Shown here: one piece after another, positions 1-7,678 of the stretch
Layout of the letters: the number at the start of each line of letters is the position of its first letter
Position numbering within the stretch: position 1 is the stretch's first letter
From: Bacteroidales bacterium
Lineage (GTDB): Bacteria > Bacteroidota > Bacteroidia > Bacteroidales > VadinHA17
Assembly (NCBI GenBank): GCA_017882305.1
Contig: JADGPU010000007.1
Coordinates: 1 to 59,910, forward strand
Reading direction: 5' to 3'
DNA: 59,910 nucleotides
Position numbers and translations under genes: made by a program
The notes under the pieces: model-generated
The model's input: the letters and a program-made list of their open reading frames with translations, nothing else
Told to the model about the DNA's origin: nothing
Databases searched by the model: none

Positions 1-78
1 AAAACCCTCCATTATTAAATCGAGCGCTTCGTCACATGGACAGAAGTACTCGCCACATTGCCGGCATCTTATATTCAT
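1..78 (-). CDS. Partial small Cys-rich (zinc-ribbon-like) protein, N-terminus only
   Basis: An ATG at 76-78 on the minus strand opens a frame that runs off the window start. The 26 visible residues begin MNIRCRQCGEYFCPC, giving C-x2-C followed by C-x-C, a spacing typical of small metal-binding ribbons. It lies 37 bp downstream of the RadC-like gene on the same strand and may be co-transcribed with it. The family is not recognised and the rest of the gene is outside the window. Confidence 0.5.
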   Translation of the reverse strand, partial: MNIRCRQCGEYFCPCDEALDLIMEGF

Positions 79-115
79 GATTTTAGTTTTTGAGTTATTT
101 ATTTTGCATTTTAAA

Positions 116-577
116 TTAGAGAATTACCTGATCCGCAAAGCTGAAATATTCTCCATCCATTGTTAGGATAATGTGGTCCAAAAGCTGTATATCCATCAGA
201 TTACCAGCTTCTTTAATCTTTTGCGTGATCTTTGAATCAGATTCAGATGGATTTAGATTTCCGGAAGGATGATTGTGACATACAATGATCCCAGATGCAT
301 TAGCTTTAATAGCTGCCTGATATATCAGACGAACATCAGTAACAGTCCCGGACAAGCCACCCTTTGATACAGGGAATATGCCCAGGACTGAATTTGATCG
401 ATTCATGAGCAGAATTTTAAATTCTTCTGTATGTTCTATTGAATCAGGGTCCCAATTCTCAATAAAAATATCATAAGCATCCCGGGAGCATTTTACTTTC
501 AGCCGCTCCGATGCTTTGATTCTGGTCCGATAAATGAGTTTTACCTCAGATATGGTAATCTGTTGTTGATTTTTCAT
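116..577 (-). CDS. RadC-like JAB/MPN-domain protein
   Basis: A 153-residue protein that is essentially one RadC-type JAMM domain. The metal-site signature is visible as H101-N-H103 followed ten residues later by D114, inside HNHPSGNLNPSESD, with an upstream glutamate pair at E51/E52. Full-length chromosomal RadC (about 220 residues) carries an N-terminal helix-hairpin-helix region that is missing here. Such short RadC proteins are typical of plasmids, integrative elements and genomic islands, where their biochemical role is unsettled. The start is the ATG at 577. Two terminator-like hairpins lie just upstream (601-670), so it is probably expressed from its own promoter. Neighbours are unknown accessory genes, which fits a mobile-element setting. 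Confidence 0.85.
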   Translation of the reverse strand: MKNQQQITISEVKLIYRTRIKASERLKVKCSRDAYDIFIENWDPDSIEHTEEFKILLMNRSNSVLGIFPVSKGGLSGTVTDVRLIYQAAIKANASGIIVCHNHPSGNLNPSESDSKITQKIKEAGNLMDIQLLDHIILTMDGEYFSFADQVIL

Positions 578-602
578 AGTAAAATTTGATTAGATTAATA
601 AA

Positions 603-630
603 ATAAAAAAGCCCGGTCGACTGACCAGGC
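603..630 (-). terminator. Rho-independent terminator candidate upstream of the radC-like gene
   Basis: On the minus strand an imperfect stem, GCCTGGTC pairing with GACCGGGC (611-630) around a short loop, is followed by TTTTTT and further T-rich sequence. It would end transcripts coming from the direction of the DUF6876-like gene and the hairpin-rich segment. Confidence 0.5.
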
Positions 631-643
631 TGATAGTTTTAAA

Positions 644-670
644 ACAAAAAAATCCCATGATTGAATCATG
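644..670 (-). terminator. Second terminator-like hairpin
   Basis: CATGATT (656-662) and AATCATG (664-670) form a short palindrome that, read on the minus strand, is followed by GGGATTTTTTTG. It sits immediately 3' (minus strand) of the long imperfect hairpin 678-847. Together with the terminator at 603-630 it marks the likely 3' end of a minus-strand transcript. Confidence 0.4.
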
Positions 671-1030
671 AGATCTAAGCGGAGCCGTTTTGCGAGATCC
701 ATCCATCATCCGCCAAATCAAGCGGGAGGAACCGAGAAATTAAGGCAAGGTTTATGCAATAACAAAGCCTGACCTTGCCGTGTTTTGAGGTTTTACATTC
801 CGTAAATTCCGCGCTTGGCGAATGATGATGGATGGCGCAGGCTCGCTCTACCCAAGTGAGGTTGCGGTTGCCCGGAATACCTTGGATTGAATTGACTCTT
901 CATGACGGGCAAAGGAAGCGACCGAACACCTTTTTACCAAGTAAATCTTAAATCATAGATCTCAAGTCAAGAGATCAAGAATCCACCCCATCCGGATGTT
1001 TTGGATGAGATGGTTAGACTGAATGGGATG
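650..1030 (-). ncRNA. Candidate structured RNA, hairpin-dense, no coding potential
   Basis: No credible gene lies between 578 and 1073, yet the segment is full of nested complementarity. The main element is a long imperfect hairpin, 678-847: AGCG/CGCT (678-681 with 844-847), AGCC/GGCT (683-686 with 840-843), ATCCATCATC/GATGATGGAT (701-710 with 824-833), AAGCG/CGCTT (720-724 with 812-816) and an apical GGCAAGGT/ACCTTGCC (744-751 with 772-779). A second hairpin, 855-928, has GTG/CAC, GGTTGC/GCGACC (one G-U) and TTGCCCG/CGGGCAA (868-874 with 906-912). A third is GATCTC/GAGATC (958-963 with 971-976). The minus strand is preferred because two terminator-like hairpins follow on that strand. It matches no RNA family I can name; transcription is inferred. 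Confidence 0.4.
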
Positions 1031-1073
1031 ACAGCTTAAATGTGCCTCAAAATGGCTCTGCTGGACACTATTA

Positions 1074-1442
1074 TTACTCCGATGGTAGCAATGCAATTCC
1101 ACCAATGACCCAGATTTTTATACGGTCTAGTGGGAAATTCGAGAATTCGATCCTTTGAGTTACAATAGGCTTTACACCTGAATCTTCTCTGCAAGTCAGT
1201 AGCCAGGAGAGGTCGCCTTTTTGAAGTTCCAAATTCCAAATCTGCCAGGGAGCATCCTTCACTCTTTTCTCAAGCTGATAAGACAGAATTGCATCAAACA
1301 GCCAGTATGCTTTACATTTCTCTCGAATAAAATCGCATCCATCTGTTAATAGAATAGGGCTTTTCCCAGGAAACAGGTGCTTATGGTATTTCTCCGTGCC
1401 TCTGAATTCCTTCAATTGTCTTTTCAATAAGTATGTTTCCAT
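1074..1442 (-). CDS. DUF6876-like family protein
   Basis: A 122-residue soluble protein with no signal peptide. The sequence pattern (FRGTEKYHKH near the start, LLTDGCDFIREKCKAYWLFDAILSYQ in the middle, then FPLDRIKIWVIGG and an LLPSE end) resembles the DUF6876 family of small proteins found in Bacteroidota accessory regions. Their function is unknown. The family call is from memory of the pattern and is only moderately secure. A strong terminator (1454-1494) separates it from the next upstream gene, so it has its own promoter. The hairpin-rich segment 650-1030 lies directly downstream on the same strand and could be its 3' untranslated region. Confidence 0.6.
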   Translation of the reverse strand: METYLLKRQLKEFRGTEKYHKHLFPGKSPILLTDGCDFIREKCKAYWLFDAILSYQLEKRVKDAPWQIWNLELQKGDLSWLLTCREDSGVKPIVTQRIEFSNFPLDRIKIWVIGGIALLPSE

Positions 1443-1453
1443 AGTTATAAATT

Positions 1454-1494
1454 AAAAAGCCTGGAGCGGATCCTAAAAAATCCATGCTCCAGGC
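1454..1494 (-). terminator. Strong intrinsic terminator between two accessory genes
   Basis: A perfect 9-bp stem, GCCTGGAGC (1459-1467) with GCTCCAGGC (1486-1494), is extended by GGAT/ATCC inside. On the minus strand it is followed by TTTTTAATTT. It lies 20 bp past the stop of the 1515-1841 gene and ends that transcript. Confidence 0.75.
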
Positions 1495-1514
1495 GGTTCT
1501 TAAATTGAAATTTC

Positions 1515-1841
1515 TTATTGTGCTACCTCCTTATCATTTGCTGTTTCCGGTGGCAGATACTGAAAGGCAGTTGAGATCTTAACTTTCTTTCCTGTCGCCA
1601 GTTTCAACTCAAAAGGCGTGCAAGCTACGCGAGATATTGATCCAGGCAATTCCTTTCCAATGAGTGCTTGTGCTTGATTCTCCTCTAGCGCACACGGGAT
1701 AGTTGTTTTTCTTGCAGAAATGTAAGGTCGACCTGATGATTTTGATATCAACACTTCAGGTTCACCCTGAAGAACCAGAACAGAATAAGATTCTTTCGTC
1801 CTGGAATTTTCTTTCTTTTCAAACGCAATGATCTGTACCAT
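1515..1841 (-). CDS. Hypothetical small accessory protein
   Basis: A 108-residue protein from the ATG at 1841 (MVQIIAFEKKENSRT). An in-frame ATG 19 codons further upstream adds a hydrophobic, poorly coding extension and is not preferred. The protein is rich in beta-forming residues and contains a conserved-looking KSSGRPYISARKTTIPC segment. No catalytic motif or membrane segment is visible. I do not recognise the family. It is followed by a clear terminator and sits among RadC, DUF6876-like and HTH genes, so an accessory or mobile-element role is likely. Confidence 0.6.
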   Translation of the reverse strand: MVQIIAFEKKENSRTKESYSVLVLQGEPEVLISKSSGRPYISARKTTIPCALEENQAQALIGKELPGSISRVACTPFELKLATGKKVKISTAFQYLPPETANDKEVAQ

Positions 1842-2340
1842 GATAATTAGTTTAAGTGAATAAATGTAATTACTGCTTTGCGGAACATCCTGCAGCATAA
1901 ACTGAAGATGAAACCGTTCAAGCTAACATGGTCTCAAGTCTCAAAAAAATATCGGTATTGATTTTCAATAAAAAATAAAAGGGGTGTGGGGGGTGGTGTG
2001 TACCCTTTTATGAAATTTTAAAACGTTTCCCAACAGGAAGTTGACGGGGGGATCTAAGACAATGGGTTATCTCATCTATGAAGACATATAAAAAGAGGGT
2101 CCTACCCCAAAATAATATTTTTTTTTAAAATATGGAGTTGATCAATAAGAATCGTTTTCAGATACCGAACACGAGTATGTATATAGATACATATGTATAT
2201 ATATATATGAAGAAAGTCTATGAAAGTGGAGTGTACGCTTTGATGGTCAGATTTACTCCTCCAAAACAATTCTGATTTTATACCTGGATTCCTAGTAATT
2301 GATATACCTATTGAATCTGTTGATTCCAACATCCTAAAGT
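1842..2340. other. Gene-free stretch with G-rich hairpin and TA microsatellite
   Basis: No credible gene. AAAAGGG (1977-1983) and CCCTTTT (2003-2009) can pair around a loop made almost only of G and T, with G runs of 4 and 6 on the plus strand, so either a hairpin or a G-quadruplex is possible. TTCC/GGAA flank a short loop near 2027-2039. A (TA)n-like microsatellite runs from about 2176 to 2208. Confidence 0.4.
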
Positions 2341-2414
2341 TAAAAGCCGCCAAACTTCATGATAAGTTTTCCAGTATTAACCTATACCAGAAAAGTTGGC
2401 ATTACATTTGGCGG
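2341..2414 (-). terminator. Inverted repeat after the HTH gene, possible terminator
   Basis: CCGCCAAA (2347-2354) is the exact inverse of TTTGGCGG (2407-2414). On the minus strand the second arm is followed by CTTTTAAC. It starts 7 bp past the stop of the 2422-3456 gene, a position that fits a terminator, though the loop is long and the T run weak. Confidence 0.4.
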
Positions 2415-2421
2415 TTTCTAA

Positions 2422-3456
2422 TTACTTACTGTAGCGCTCAACAGTTCTTAAACCGCATCCAATTTCATGAGCTATCTGTTTATGATTCAATCCGGCATCC
2501 TTATAAATTTTAACAAATCCTCTTGTCTCTTCAGGAGTAAAACTCCTTTTCCCTTTATAATACTTTTTATTGTTTTTCATCTTTCTTGTTTTTCGTTGTT
2601 TATTTATTTCTTTTTTGAAGAAGTCATTGTTCGCATTACAATATATTCTGATTAATTCGATCAGATTAGTTCTACTGAGATTTTTGATTTTTTCTCTGAG
2701 TCGGTTATCATCTTCCGTAAAGGCTATAACATAATCTTCTTGCTTGGGGGCTGTGTATTCTGTAGCTGTTTTACATCTTTCTATATATTCTGGCTTCAAG
2801 ACCAGCGTCTCATCATGTAATAAGAAGTAACATAGGTTCGCTCTTTGTGCCTTCTCTTTATTCCTGAGATTGATTTCATCATTTATAAGATCTGAAAGTT
2901 CAATAAGACTCTGATGTCGCGCATACTTTTCTTCAGATAACTCTTCAATTGGAGCGTGTCTGTCTGATTCAATTAATTCGTTTGACTTAACTATTAATGC
3001 GTTGGCAAAACTGAAGTCAACCAGGTGACCGGTCTTGGCATGTTTTCTCATGGCATTCTTAAAAAAAGTCCCTGAAGTGGAACCATCGATTACAAATTCA
3101 ATCATAAGGTTTCTAAAAATCATGTCCCTTGAAAGTTCTGACTCTCTGAAACAAAATAGGTCAAGATGATCATCATTTAATACACCATCTTTAATGATTT
3201 GAGCTTTTGCCCGTCCTTTAAGTCTCCGTAGAAGAGGTTTGAACTTTTCTCTCGTTCCATCCGGTTGTCTATGGATAAGTTCCTGAGTATTGATGTAAGC
3301 ATTTGCTATTTCATCAATTTTTCTTCCGGTTACTGTTGTCCTCTTGATTTGAAAATTTCCTCTCCAAAAAGAACTCTGTTTAAATTTGGTTACTACTCCA
3401 GCTTTCCCTTCTGCTGTGAGATAATTATTTTGTTGGGGTTGCGTTGTTATATCCAT
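2422..3456 (-). CDS. Hypothetical protein with C-terminal helix-turn-helix
   Basis: A 344-residue, highly charged soluble protein. The last 45 residues read like a homeodomain/sigma-4-type HTH: FTPEETRGFVKIYKDAG, then NHKQIAHEIGCGLRTVERYSK, preceded by a very basic linker near residues 285-305. The N-terminal 280 residues are mainly helical with no motif I can name. The start ATG (3456) lies 32 bp inside the 3' end of the upstream small gene in another frame, implying translational coupling. The architecture (long unknown domain plus DNA-binding tail, with a small upstream partner) would suit a replication, partition or regulatory protein of a plasmid or integrative element, but that is inference. 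Confidence 0.6.
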   Translation of the reverse strand: MDITTQPQQNNYLTAEGKAGVVTKFKQSSFWRGNFQIKRTTVTGRKIDEIANAYINTQELIHRQPDGTREKFKPLLRRLKGRAKAQIIKDGVLNDDHLDLFCFRESELSRDMIFRNLMIEFVIDGSTSGTFFKNAMRKHAKTGHLVDFSFANALIVKSNELIESDRHAPIEELSEEKYARHQSLIELSDLINDEINLRNKEKAQRANLCYFLLHDETLVLKPEYIERCKTATEYTAPKQEDYVIAFTEDDNRLREKIKNLSRTNLIELIRIYCNANNDFFKKEINKQRKTRKMKNNKKYYKGKRSFTPEETRGFVKIYKDAGLNHKQIAHEIGCGLRTVERYSK

Positions 3457-3661
3457 TGCATTTAGCTGACCTGGTTAATTGATTCCGGTTAATTTTTTTG
3501 ACTAAACCAATTTTGACTAAATGCTTAAATGAGTTGGAGCTGAATTTATGCCCCTTCTGCTCTGCAATGATTTCACACGCGACTTTCATATTATCTGCAA
3601 TCTGTGAATCAGGTAGCAGGTAAACCCAGTCGTGTTGTGTCTGATCCTGTTTTCTTTCCAT
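3425..3661 (-). CDS. Hypothetical small protein, first gene of a two-gene unit
   Basis: A 78-residue protein (MERKQDQTQHDWVYLLPDSQ...), basic towards the C-terminus, with FSSNSFKHLVKIGLVKKINRNQ that could form a winged-helix-like DNA-binding surface. No family is recognised. Its 3' end overlaps the start of the HTH gene by 32 bp, so the two are very likely translated from one mRNA. A long AT-rich gene-free stretch lies upstream. Confidence 0.5.
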   Translation of the reverse strand: MERKQDQTQHDWVYLLPDSQIADNMKVACEIIAEQKGHKFSSNSFKHLVKIGLVKKINRNQLTRSAKCNGYNNATPTK

Positions 3662-4117
3662 GTTTATAAAAATTGGTATTGAATTTTATGGTAAATAATT
3701 AATATTTCAATGAACGATTGAAGGAGTCAAAATAAACTTCTGTCCCATTAATCATTATAGTTAAATGAAAGTCAGATAACAACCTTATTATGATTGTTTT
3801 ATAATAATTATTGGGAATCTTGCCGGTTTCAAAAATGGCCGGTAGAAAGTTGCTTTTCAGAAGCCCCTTTCAACTAATATTATTATAGTATTTTTAAAGC
3901 TCTTTATTATGGTCGAAATTGGATATATTTAATGAACAAGGAAGGGGAATTTTATTGCGCCTGGCATATCACACAAATATATTATTACCTACCAAATAAC
4001 CTACTATATTTATAAATCGTAAATTTAAAGCCCATTATATAAGGGTTTACTATAAATATATGTGTTTGAGTTACAAATATAGACAAATTAGAGACACCTT
4101 GATGGAGCTTTATTATG
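3662..4117. other. AT-rich gene-free stretch upstream of the accessory genes
   Basis: Very AT-rich DNA with no credible coding frame. A short hairpin, GAAAG-TT-GCTT(ttcag)AAGC-CC-CTTTC at 3845-3871, is visible. This should hold the promoter of the 3425-3661 gene. It may also be the junction between accessory DNA and the pheT side; no tRNA or attachment-site duplication was found. Confidence 0.35.
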
Positions 4118-4233
4118 AAACCACCCCGTGGTTTAAGATTGAAAACACTCTTCCTCTCCTATTATTGGTGGAACCGCTCCGCGGTTCATTAAATCAAAAC
4201 CTCTGATCGCTAAATTAAACGCCGGAGGCGTTT
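4118..4233. repeat. Triple-hairpin repeat unit
   Basis: Three perfect 7-bp palindromes with 3-nt loops occur at roughly 50-bp intervals: AAACCAC-CCC-GTGGTTT (4118-4134), GAACCGC-TCC-GCGGTTC (4171-4187) and AAACGCC-GGA-GGCGTTT (4217-4233). The identical arm and loop lengths with different sequences suggest one mobile repeat unit rather than chance. The REP/RAYT type of element is a possible analogy. No transposase is nearby. Confidence 0.6.
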
Positions 4234-4299
4234 CATAAATCATAGAAACTGATGTCGACAACATGATTTGAATTGGATTGTCCGGTTTTGGGAGTGGGA

Positions 4300-4384
4300 G
4301 ATTACCTTCGGTGAGCTCGTCCCGCAGGTCGGGACTCGGTTCCTCGCTATCGCTCTGAATGACAGGGCAAATACGGAGTATAAT
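4300..4384 (-). repeat. Dispersed CATTC(A/C)GA-type repeat, copy 1
   Basis: Read on the minus strand this contains TGTCATTCAGAGCGATAGCG followed by AGGAACCGAG and a GTCCCG/CGGGAC hairpin. This is the widespread intergenic repeat often mis-annotated as a short protein. A second copy in the opposite orientation lies at 4448-4560. Confidence 0.55.
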
Positions 4385-4428
4385 GGGAAGAGGTGGCGAT
4401 TCGCAGGAGCGAATCGCCACCTCTTCCC
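4385..4428. repeat. Perfect 20-bp-stem hairpin
   Basis: GGGAAGAGGTGGCGATTCGC (4385-4404) is followed by the loop AGGA and then by its exact reverse complement (4409-4428). It is bracketed by inverted copies of the CATTC(A/C)GA repeat. There is no T tract on either side, so it is not a simple terminator. Confidence 0.75.
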
Positions 4429-4447
4429 CACCCTGACAAAAAGGAAT

Positions 4448-4560
4448 TGTCATTCCGAATGAAGCACAGCGAAATGAGTAATCTTCAACTCGATAAACGA
4501 AATGGGTAGTCATTCCGAACGAATCCGCCATCAGGCGGATGAATTAGAAATCTCAACGAG
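4448..4560 (+). repeat. Dispersed CATTCCGAA-type repeat, copy 2
   Basis: Contains GTCATTCCGAATGAAGCACA and, 60 bp on, GTCATTCCGAACGAATCCGC with a CCGCC/GGCGG hairpin. It forms an inverted pair with the copy at 4300-4384 around the 20-bp-stem hairpin. Confidence 0.55.
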
Positions 4561-4661
4561 GACAATCAATACACGATTCCGACGTTTCATCAAAATATTA
4601 AATCTCAGTAATTTGATCCTATTTTAGAATACCACATCCCTTATCGTATTTTAAAAATCCT

Positions 4662-4669
4662 TACTTTTG
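4662..4669 (+). promoter_or_regulatory. Bacteroidota-type -7 box for pheT operon
   Basis: TACTTTTG matches TAnnTTTG and ends 37 bp before the pheT ATG. No convincing -33 box was seen. Confidence 0.45.
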
Positions 4670-4705
4670 CTATCTTACTGGTAATTTTATAAGCTCAACT
4701 CAGAT

Positions 4706-7162
4706 ATGAAGATATCATATAACTGGATTAAAGATTATTTAAAGATTGATCTTGAACCTCCAAAAGTTGCAGAGATATTAACAGCTATCGGCCTTGAAAT
4801 TGAAGGAATGGAAGAATGGGTATCGGTAAAGGGTGGCCTTGAAGGGGTTGTCATTGGTGAAATACTGACCTGTAAAAAACATCCTGATGCCGATAAGCTT
4901 TCTATAACCACAGTTGATATTGGTGGTCCCCAGCCGCTTCATATCGTTTGTGGTGCCCCTAATGTCGCAGCAGGTCAGAAAGTTCCGGTGGCAACTATCG
5001 GAACAGTTGTTTATAAAGGAGATGAGAGGTTAGAGATCAGAAAATCGAAAATCCGTGGGGAATTATCTGAAGGGATGATATGTGCTGAAGATGAGCTGGG
5101 ACTTGGCAATTCTCATGAGGGTATAATGGTTTTAGATAAACATTCAAAACCAGGCACACCTGCAGACAGTTATTTTAAAATCGTAAAAGATAATGTTTTT
5201 GAGATTGGCCTTACTCCTAACAGGATCGACAGCGGATCACATTTTGGAGTTGCAAGGGACCTTGCTGCATACATGAATCTTAACGCCGGCATGGATCAGA
5301 AAGCTGTACTTCCTTCAGTATCAGCTTTTAAACCTGACAATAACAACAACCCATGTGAAGTTATTATCGAAAACTCGACTGACTGTCCAAGGTACACAGG
5401 TATAACTATCAGCGGTGTGACAGTAGGAGAATCTCCCGATTGGCTGAAGAATAAACTCAGGGCAGTTGGTCTCAATCCGATAAATAATGTAGTAGACATC
5501 ACTAATTTTGTCCAGAATGAAGTTGGTCAGCCCTTGCATGCATTTGATGCTGACAAAATTGAAGGGAAAAAAGTTATAATCAGGAACCTGCCTGAAAAAA
5601 GTAAATTCATTACTCTGGATAATGTTGAAAGGAGCCTCTCCTCACGTGATCTTATGATTTGCAATCCAATGGAAGGAATGTGTATTGCAGGAGTATTCGG
5701 GGGAATTAAATCTGGTATAACAGCCTCAACGAAAAATATTTTCCTCGAAAGTGCTTATTTTAATCCTGTTGCTATTCGCAAAACTTCAAGGAGACACGGA
5801 TTAAAAACTGATGCATCTTTCAGATTTGAAAGAGGTGCGGATCCGAATATCACCATTTGGGCTCTTAAAAGGGCAATAATGCTCATTAAAGAGGTTGCAG
5901 GAGGAAATATTTCGTCGGATATTGTCGATGTTTACCCAAATCAGATCGAAAATGTTTTGGTTGATATTAAATATAACAATATTAACAGGCTTATCGGTAA
6001 GAAGATTGAACCTGATACAGTAAAGAAAATTCTTGCCCTTTTAGACATTGAAATAACAAATGACGATGGAGTCAATCTTAAGCTTGTTATCCCTTCATAT
6101 CGTATTGATGTTAAACAGGAAGCCGATGTTATTGAAGAGATTCTCAGGATCTATGGGTACAACAATGTCGAGGTGAATATGCATGTCAATTCAACTCTTT
6201 CATATCCTGAAAAACCTGATAAGGAAAAAATTGTCAATATAATATCTGATCTTTTGTCAGCAAATGGCTTCTCGGAAATAATGTGTAACTCCCTTTGCCC
6301 TGCCGCCTGGTATGACCAGAACGACGATTTTGATAAGGACCAGCTTGTGATGCTGGCGAATCCGCTTAGTTCAGATTTGAATGCAATGAGACAATCTCTT
6401 CTTTTTGGAGGCCTAAGCTCTGTAATATGGAACATTAACAGGCAGAATCTTGATCTTAAGCTCTACGAGTTTGGGCATTGTTACTTTTATCATAAGTCAG
6501 GTGAGTTATATCCCAAAGCAGCCAATTATTTTGAAAAAGCCTCTCTCGATCTTTTTATTTCAGGGAATAGAGGGCGACAGAGCTGGAACTGCAAGACCAA
6601 TCCTTCCGACTTTTATAACATAAAATCATCAGTTGAAATGATTCTTTCAAGGCTGGGAGTTAATCCGGAAAGTTTATCTTCAGGTGAAACTGATAAAAAA
6701 TATTTCGCAGAGTCTTCAACTTATCTTTTTAACAATAAGATGGTAGCTGAGGCAGGACGGATATCGAAAAATTATCTTTCAAAATTTGATATCGGACAGG
6801 ATGTTTATTGGGCTCATATTGAATGGGATTTGCTCCTTAAAATGATTAAAACTCATTCCATTTCTTTCCACGAACTTCCCAAATATCCCTCGGTAAAGCG
6901 CGACCTTGCATTGCTTCTCGACAGGAGTATTAAGTTTGGACAGATAAGAGATATTGCATTCCGGACAGAAAAAAATATACTTCATGACATAAATCTTTTC
7001 GATGTGTATGAAAGTGATAGTCTTGGTAAAAACAAAAAATCTTATGCAGTCAGTTTCATACTTCGCGATGATCTCAAAACAATGACTGATAAAAATATCG
7101 ATAAGATTATGAATAATCTCATCAAGGCTTTTGAAAATGAACTTAATGCGCAGATAAGATAG
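4706..7162 (+). CDS. pheT: Phenylalanine-tRNA ligase beta subunit
   Basis: An 818-residue protein, the usual length for bacterial PheT, the beta subunit of the alpha2-beta2 synthetase that charges tRNA-Phe and edits Tyr-tRNA-Phe. It opens with MKISYNWIKDYL and an EMAP-like tRNA-binding OB domain (residues about 40-150, including HPDADKLS). B3/B4 and B5 domains follow, with RRHGLKTDASFRFERG typical of the core. The protein ends with an FDX-ACB anticodon-binding domain (YPSVKRDLALLLD to the end). The alpha subunit (pheS) is not adjacent within the window. The downstream macrodomain gene starts 3 nt after the stop, so the two and the next gene form an operon. Confidence 0.95.
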   Translation: MKISYNWIKDYLKIDLEPPKVAEILTAIGLEIEGMEEWVSVKGGLEGVVIGEILTCKKHPDADKLSITTVDIGGPQPLHIVCGAPNVAAGQKVPVATIGTVVYKGDERLEIRKSKIRGELSEGMICAEDELGLGNSHEGIMVLDKHSKPGTPADSYFKIVKDNVFEIGLTPNRIDSGSHFGVARDLAAYMNLNAGMDQKAVLPSVSAFKPDNNNNPCEVIIENSTDCPRYTGITISGVTVGESPDWLKNKLRAVGLNPINNVVDITNFVQNEVGQPLHAFDADKIEGKKVIIRNLPEKSKFITLDNVERSLSSRDLMICNPMEGMCIAGVFGGIKSGITASTKNIFLESAYFNPVAIRKTSRRHGLKTDASFRFERGADPNITIWALKRAIMLIKEVAGGNISSDIVDVYPNQIENVLVDIKYNNINRLIGKKIEPDTVKKILALLDIEITNDDGVNLKLVIPSYRIDVKQEADVIEEILRIYGYNNVEVNMHVNSTLSYPEKPDKEKIVNIISDLLSANGFSEIMCNSLCPAAWYDQNDDFDKDQLVMLANPLSSDLNAMRQSLLFGGLSSVIWNINRQNLDLKLYEFGHCYFYHKSGELYPKAANYFEKASLDLFISGNRGRQSWNCKTNPSDFYNIKSSVEMILSRLGVNPESLSSGETDKKYFAESSTYLFNNKMVAEAGRISKNYLSKFDIGQDVYWAHIEWDLLLKMIKTHSISFHELPKYPSVKRDLALLLDRSIKFGQIRDIAFRTEKNILHDINLFDVYESDSLGKNKKSYAVSFILRDDLKTMTDKNIDKIMNNLIKAFENELNAQIR

Positions 7163-7165
7163 ATT

Positions 7166-7678
7166 ATGAATAATAGAAGGGTTGAACTGATCAAAGGAGA
7201 TATAACTTCTCTCGATGTTGACGCCATCGTGAATGCAGCCAACAACTCTCTTCTTGGAGGTGGTGGTGTTGATGGGGCAATTCATGATGCAGCAGGACCC
7301 GACCTTCTTAATGAATGTAAAAAACTTAACGGGTGTGAAACCGGCCGCTCAAAAATCACAGAGGGTTACCGGCTTAAAGCAAAACATGTTATTCACACCG
7401 TGGGTCCTGTCTGGTACGGAGGCTATCATGATGAACATTCATTACTGGCATCCTGCTATAAGACCAGCCTGGCACTTGCGAAAGAAAAGAAAATAAAGAC
7501 ACTGGCTTTCCCCGGGATTTCGACAGGTGCCTACGGATTTCCAAAAGACCTTGCTGCTCTCATAGCTGTAAAAGAAACTAAAAGATTCCTGAATAGAAAC
7601 AGCTACCCTCAAAGGGTTATCTTTGTTGCCTACGGTGAAGATAGTTATGAAACATACAGGAAACTTCTGGGAGAATGA
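7166..7678 (+). CDS. Macro-domain ADP-ribose hydrolase (MacroD/YmdB type)
   Basis: A 170-residue single macro domain. The ligand-binding signatures are visible: DAIVNAANNSLLGGGGVDGA near residues 20-40 and the phosphate-loop motif GISTGAYGFP near 113-122. These match MacroD-type hydrolases that remove O-acetyl-ADP-ribose or mono-ADP-ribose from proteins. It starts 3 nt after pheT and its stop overlaps the next start (ATGA at 7675-7678), giving tight translational coupling on both sides. There is no mechanistic link to PheT; it is probably a damage or metabolite-repair enzyme carried in the operon. Confidence 0.9.
   Translation: MNNRRVELIKGDITSLDVDAIVNAANNSLLGGGGVDGAIHDAAGPDLLNECKKLNGCETGRSKITEGYRLKAKHVIHTVGPVWYGGYHDEHSLLASCYKTSLALAKEKKIKTLAFPGISTGAYGFPKDLAALIAVKETKRFLNRNSYPQRVIFVAYGEDSYETYRKLLGE

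Noticed and set aside
2102-2353. 83-codon minus-strand open frame
   Set aside because: Half of it is translated TA microsatellite (IYIYICIYIHT) and it has no protein-like composition or neighbours that need it.
4133-4531. 132-codon minus-strand open frame in the repeat region
   Set aside because: It is a translation of dispersed palindromic repeats (the SDSEEPS-type artefact), not a gene.
6779-7285. 168-codon minus-strand open frame across pheT and the macrodomain gene
   Set aside because: It spans two well-supported genes on the other strand.
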